In this document: positions 59,914 to 64,000 of the stretch, in pieces
Numbering within the stretch: the stretch's first letter is position 1
Layout of the letters: every line of letters starts with the position of its first letter
NCBI GenBank assembly: GCA_037178675.1
Contig: JAYMGJ010000051.1
Span: 46,863-110,862, forward strand
DNA from: Scleroderma bovista
Taxonomy: Eukaryota > Basidiomycota > Agaricomycetes > Boletales > Sclerodermataceae
Reading direction: 5' to 3'
Length of the DNA: 64,000 bases
The notes under the pieces: generated by a model
What the model was told of the DNA's origin: nothing
What the model saw: the letters and a program-made list of their open reading frames with translations, nothing else
The model's database searches: none
Translations under genes and position numbers: made by a program

Positions 59914-60409
59914 CTGTCGCTCTCCACATACAGAGACTCTAGAGTACATAGATGGAAATTATATTCAGAGTTAGAACGTTCACCAGTGTGAAATATTCTT
60001 CAGCCTTGGACTTCTAGACTGGCGGAAGGCGCGTGGGTTCTAATTATAAGCTGTCCACATCGATGATCTATTTGTAATGGCCCGTGATGCACATACAATT
60101 TCTGCCAAATCAGAATCTCAACGTGCAACTCACAGAGACAAACTGGCACCATCTCTGTAAGCAATATATGCCAGTGGTGGTACCACTCTTCCATCTTCCT
60201 TGAAGAGAGAAAGTCATTCCAAGATTACCTTTCCTGCATGGAGTAGAGGACAAACCACATGCGAGTGATGTACGTGGCTTTGAGCGAGGAGTACTCAGGT
60301 CCCTTCTATGAATGCCTCATTCTCGAGAATATTCGTTGGACATATTTGTTGCATTGAAACATCATAGTAGCACAGAGGTGGGTAAAAGCATTTATTTCAC
60401 GGCAGTCAA
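59914..60409. other. Convergent intergenic region
   Basis: The 3' ends of the third F-box gene and the aspartic protease face each other across about 500 bases. No gene is supportable. Confidence 0.5.
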
Positions 60410-61992
60410 TTAAACCTGATCGGGGTCCGTCGAGAACGTGTTTTTCCTGCAAGTTTACACACCATTCAACAAGAAGCCCCCATGCTTCAGATCATTACTT
60501 ACGTATATGCAAGGCCGATCCTGTTGTTATCGGTATCATAAACCTGTAGTGAGAATCTCCAAGTCAAACCCAATATAATGATGAAGAATACCAATCCCTA
60601 CCGAGTAGTACCTCTCAAGAAACATCTGTCCAATGATGAAATCGAGGCCTTCTCCACTACTGAAACCCGTATTGGAAAGAGTGCCATACCGCTTTGATGC
60701 GTCACCGCCAAATGCTATGTTTTGGTCCGCAGGGAAAAGTTGTGCTGAAACATCCATCGGGAAGCTGTATTCGCCGATGCGGAAGACGAGCGACTGCATC
60801 TTAGAAATGGACGATTTTGGGATTTCCACCACACCTGTGTTGTTGTCGAGTTTAGCTCCAGGAATGGAATTCAGGTAGACGGCGAAGAAATCATCCGCAA
60901 GAAGAACCTCTATGTCGAATTAATAGGTAACAGGTGGGCAGAACTGACATTGCACATACGCGTTGTACCAGTGTCGACGATGCCTGCGGTGGACTGTGGT
61001 ATAATTGCCTTTTCACCATACGTGACACCAGTCACATTAATGCCCCAGTATCGTGATGCAGGGGTGGTAGTCGTGATCGACGAGAACATCAATGGAGGGA
61101 CGTACTTTCCAGCCGTTTATCACTTGTATACTAATGTGCCTTGTCACTCACTAGGGATGGATCATCACCGCCGTAAGTAATAGCGCCGTCTGAGCTAGGC
61201 TTCAGATATGGCGATCCCAACCACATTAAATATGACTCACTCGTGTCGTTGTCACTTTTAGGGGGAGCAAAGAAAACTCCTAAAACTTGGTGCTTGATCA
61301 GACCTTGAGAAATCAAATTGTTCATCACAGTCGGGATCGTGGCGTTGACATCAGGAGAAAGTGTTTTTTGAGTCAATCCAACAGGCCCCACCCCAATGAT
61401 ACCGTCGACGCCTGGGAAGTTTGCATACGAGAGGGCGTCGCCTATGGACTGGTTCGTGAGAACAAGAGTTGATGCAAGCGTGACCTGGTCGAGGTCTGCA
61501 ACTACGAATCAGAGAAAAACATCTGTTGCACCACGGGAGACACGTGCACTCTACACCTGCGAAGTGACCTAAACCATAGTTAACAGTGACGTTCTGGCCC
61601 GTCGGAATGCTAGTATTGGTGTGGACGTATTTGGTTCCGGTCCTGGGAGTATGCATGGGCATCTATTGAATGCTCGAATGTTCAACTGGCTGAGATACCT
61701 ACCCGCAAGCAGTATTTGAGCTCCCGGTATCGACGACAAGATTATAGTAGGTGGGGGGGTTGCCGATTCCAACACTTGTGGTATATTGAACATATGCCAG
61801 GTTGGTGGCAGGAACGGTGTTCGGACCCCCAGCTACACGGCTCTTCAGATGTATCGCGCGAGCGCGATCAGCGTCCGTGGACCCCTTGAGGTATGGACCT
61901 TGGCGATTGAGCCTTGTCAGAGGTACACTAACCGATGCATACGCCGACGTAGCGCAAAATATAGCGATTGAGAAAGCAGTGAGGGTCCGCAT
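60410..61992 (-). CDS. Secreted pepsin-like aspartic protease (family A1)
   Basis: A multi-exon gene beginning with a signal peptide (MRTLTAFSIAIFCATSAYA, ATG at 61992; another ATG at 62016 is in frame). A propeptide precedes the enzyme core. The first catalytic motif is NLVVDTGSSNTACG and the second is GIVDTGTTR (near 60960-60975), giving the two active-site aspartates. Other landmarks are FPGVDGIIGVGPVGLTQ, SYLMWLGSPYLKPSSDGAIT, RYWGINVTGVTYG and IIGQMFLERYYSVYDTDNNR. The last short exon ends TKNTFSTDPDQV with the stop at 60410. Several N-x-S/T sites fit secretion. It is of the polyporopepsin type common in Agaricomycetes, digesting protein outside the cell at acid pH. A TATA box lies at 62038. 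A broken partial copy follows at 62770-63057. Confidence 0.9.
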
Positions 61993-62037
61993 CCTGTCAC
62001 TTGGGAAGAAGGTCAATGCGTACCATTTCCTTTACGA

Positions 62038-62045
62038 CCTTTATA
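62038..62045 (-). promoter_or_regulatory. TATA box of the aspartic protease
   Basis: TATAAAGG on the minus strand, about 46 bases upstream of the ATG at 61992 (22 from the alternative ATG at 62016). The short spacing to 62016 favours 61992 as the start. Confidence 0.55.
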
Positions 62046-62769
62046 TGTAACTGGTTGACAGTGCTAAGCAGGGACCATTAATTTAATGGCTAGAAGCCTT
62101 ACGCCTACCTTCATTAAATGATATAGATCATGGCAACCCGTCCGTCCAAGAGACGAATTGAAACTGTTCCATAGTGCAGGACACTACGGTGGTTGTCTTC
62201 TACCTTCCATTTTCGCATTCGCATTCTCCTCTCAGAGACAGCAAGGTTTGCGGCAAGGCCGCCAATGCTGGAAATGGAAATGGATTGGATTGGCTGACTA
62301 CGCCAACTTGGCAGGTGCCACATTATGTAACGTTACGGCGTTGTTGGAAACGCTACATAGAATATGAACACCTGCCCATGATGGTGAACAAAGGATTGAA
62401 AGTGCCTATTAAATTTTATAATTTGGGAGCTTGAAAAGCATGGTATATGTAAGGTTTTACACAAAGACAAGAGAACAAGTACTAACAGTTTGAATATAGT
62501 AGTATGTAGCCATGAGAAGCACAAGTCAAAGTAACACAACAGTCCTTTGTCATTCAAAATGAGCGTAGATGGCGAGACCTAAATAACACAATCAGAATAC
62601 ATGGCCCTTGAAGTAGAGGATAATATTGCTCGCCTCAGTGTTCTGTAGGAACCACTGAGGTAGGGGATTGGTGCTCGAAGGATTAGCAGCGTGGTTATGT
62701 AAGCCATGCGTCAACAGTAACAAACCGTTTATAACTCAACCAATCACCTGCATTTAATTGTTGTCGACA

Positions 62770-63057
62770 GGAATGGAACTCATGGAGATGGCGAAGAAAT
62801 GCATCCGCAAGAAGAATCTCTATGTCGAATCAATAGGCAACAGCTAGGCTGACATTAACGCATACGCGTCGTGTCAGTGTAGTATAATTGCCTTTCCACT
62901 ACCAGCCGTTTATCACTTGGTATACTAATGTGCCTTGTCACTCACTAGGGATAGATCATCACTGCCATAAGTCATAGCGCCGTCTCAGGGAGATTTTAAC
63001 TGCATTGACTATGACTCACTCGTGTCGTTGTTACTTCGAGTGGGAGCAAAGAAAGCT
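62770..63057 (-). pseudogene. Partial, decayed copy of the aspartic protease gene
   Basis: Matches 60860-61278 with internal deletions. Shared phrases include GCGAAGAAAT/CATCCGCAAGAAGAA, CTCTATGTCGAAT, CAGCCGTTTATCACTTG and ACTAATGTGCCTTGTCACTC. It covers parts of two exons and keeps intron sequence, so it is a DNA-level duplication. The second catalytic motif region is largely lost. It lies in the same orientation as the intact gene, about 0.8 kb upstream of it. Confidence 0.85.
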
Positions 63058-63649
63058 TGTCTGCGCTCCGACGATGGCCCTTATGTCTAGAAAACAGTTG
63101 TCGGTCCAAATGTCGAATATCCTTTCTACAGTACACCACTGAAACCACAGGCGCCCGATATGTATTACGGTGTTGAGTCAAAAGTTGTCTTGATGGTACG
63201 AGTCGAGAATGGACTATGATGGATTCGAGTAGACTATATTTATGTTCGAACAACCAACAAATGTACATAGTTATTGCACGTCTATAATACTGACAGTCAC
63301 TCCATATAAGCTTCTCTAGCCATATCAGATCAATGTAATTTTTTTTTCTAATGGCCATCAGCTCTAAAATGATACTCCAGGTATCAGGCCATATATTCAT
63401 AGTAGAGTAATCCTCTAGATTCTGATGTCTCGACATTACCTTACAAATGACTGTGTAACTCATCTCACCATGACAATCATGCATACCATATATCACACTC
63501 CAGTAGCAGATTACCTACATGATAACTGAGCCTATTTCGAACTTTCCACCTTTTTGTTCATGTAGCACTTTGTTACTATTTCATTCACCAGTCAAATAAG
63601 TACTACACAAGTCAGCAGTAAGATGTAGATAAATACAGGGGAAGCGAGT

Positions 63650-64000
63650 AACCGCTGTCATCACCGTCGTGCATCACCGCCATCATTGCTGTTGCTGTTG
63701 TGCTTCATTGCTGTCATCGTTGTCGCCACCGCTACCGCCATTGTTGTTGTTCTCGTCGTTATACTGCAGTGGCACTAGCCACAGGCATCACTTCATCGTC
63801 GCTGCCGTGGCTGTCATCGCCGTTGTTCCTCTTCGCTGTCACTGTTGTCATCACCGTTGCAATGCCACCGAGGCACTGGTCACCTATATCACCTCGTTGA
63901 CATCACCACTGGAGTCCCGCGTCGTCGTCGTGCCTCCATGGCACTGGCCATCTTCATTGTGCGTCGTGTTGTATCACTGTGGCACTAGCCACTCGTGTTG
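63650..64000. repeat. Triplet-rich low-complexity repeat at window edge
   Basis: Dense in TCATCG, TTGTTG and CACCGC triplets, with the phrase TGGCACT(A/G)GCCA(C/T) recurring near 63769, 63942 and 63981. It resembles the degenerate repeat at 28.9-29.6 kb in texture. It runs off the end of the window. No gene is claimed. Confidence 0.6.

Noticed and set aside
62996..63496. 166-codon minus-strand open frame
   Set aside because: Its 3' part overlaps the decayed protease copy and the rest is AT-rich without motifs or splice context; probably chance, though not excluded.

Overview
The window is nuclear DNA of a filamentous basidiomycete, most likely an Agaricomycete. Coding sequences are broken by many short GT-AG introns of about 45-75 bases. 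The gene families fit: a tandem pair of fungal laccases, a basidiomycete-style Zn2Cys6 regulator, fast-evolving F-box/leucine-rich proteins, a pepsin-like secreted protease and a tyrosine-recombinase retrotransposon. No bacterial operons, CRISPR arrays, rRNA or convincing tRNA genes were seen.

Layout. 0-1.3 kb: trimethylguanosine synthase TGS1 (-). 3.5-9.6 kb: two tandem laccases (+), the first intact, the second with two frameshifts. 9.8-13.7 kb: a long coiled-coil protein (+) behind two MluI cell-cycle boxes. 14.3-20.7 kb: two genes (-) built from an unfamiliar repeated C2HC finger, flanking a glycolipid-transfer-type gene (-). 22.7-26.2 kb: Zn2Cys6 transcription factor (+). 26-30 kb: gene-poor DNA with Helitron-like ends and low-complexity repeats. 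30.3-33.5 kb: a small unknown gene (-) diverging from an amino-acid permease (+). 34.5-49.5 kb: a tandem segmental duplication carrying an F-box gene and the 3' end of an RLM1-like MADS-box gene. One copy is interrupted by a 5.56 kb Ngaro/PAT-type retrotransposon and a Helitron remnant; the full MADS gene (-) closes the block. 51.6-54.0 kb: four tandem units of about 0.5-0.8 kb. 55.7-64 kb: a small membrane protein (-), a mitochondrial-type J protein (-), a third F-box gene (+), an aspartic protease (-) with a broken partial copy beside it, and triplet-rich repeats at the edge.

A theme runs through the window: local duplication followed by decay of one copy (laccase, MADS 3' end, aspartic protease), alongside recent transposition. 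Secreted laccase and protease fit a saprotrophic or wood-associated life, which is inference. The least familiar element is the repeated C2HC module, seen six times in two genes. Exon structures were worked out by hand from splice signals and frame continuity; complete phase checks were made for TGS1, laccase 1, the GLTP gene, all three F-box genes, the small 30.3 kb gene and the retrotransposon Gag.
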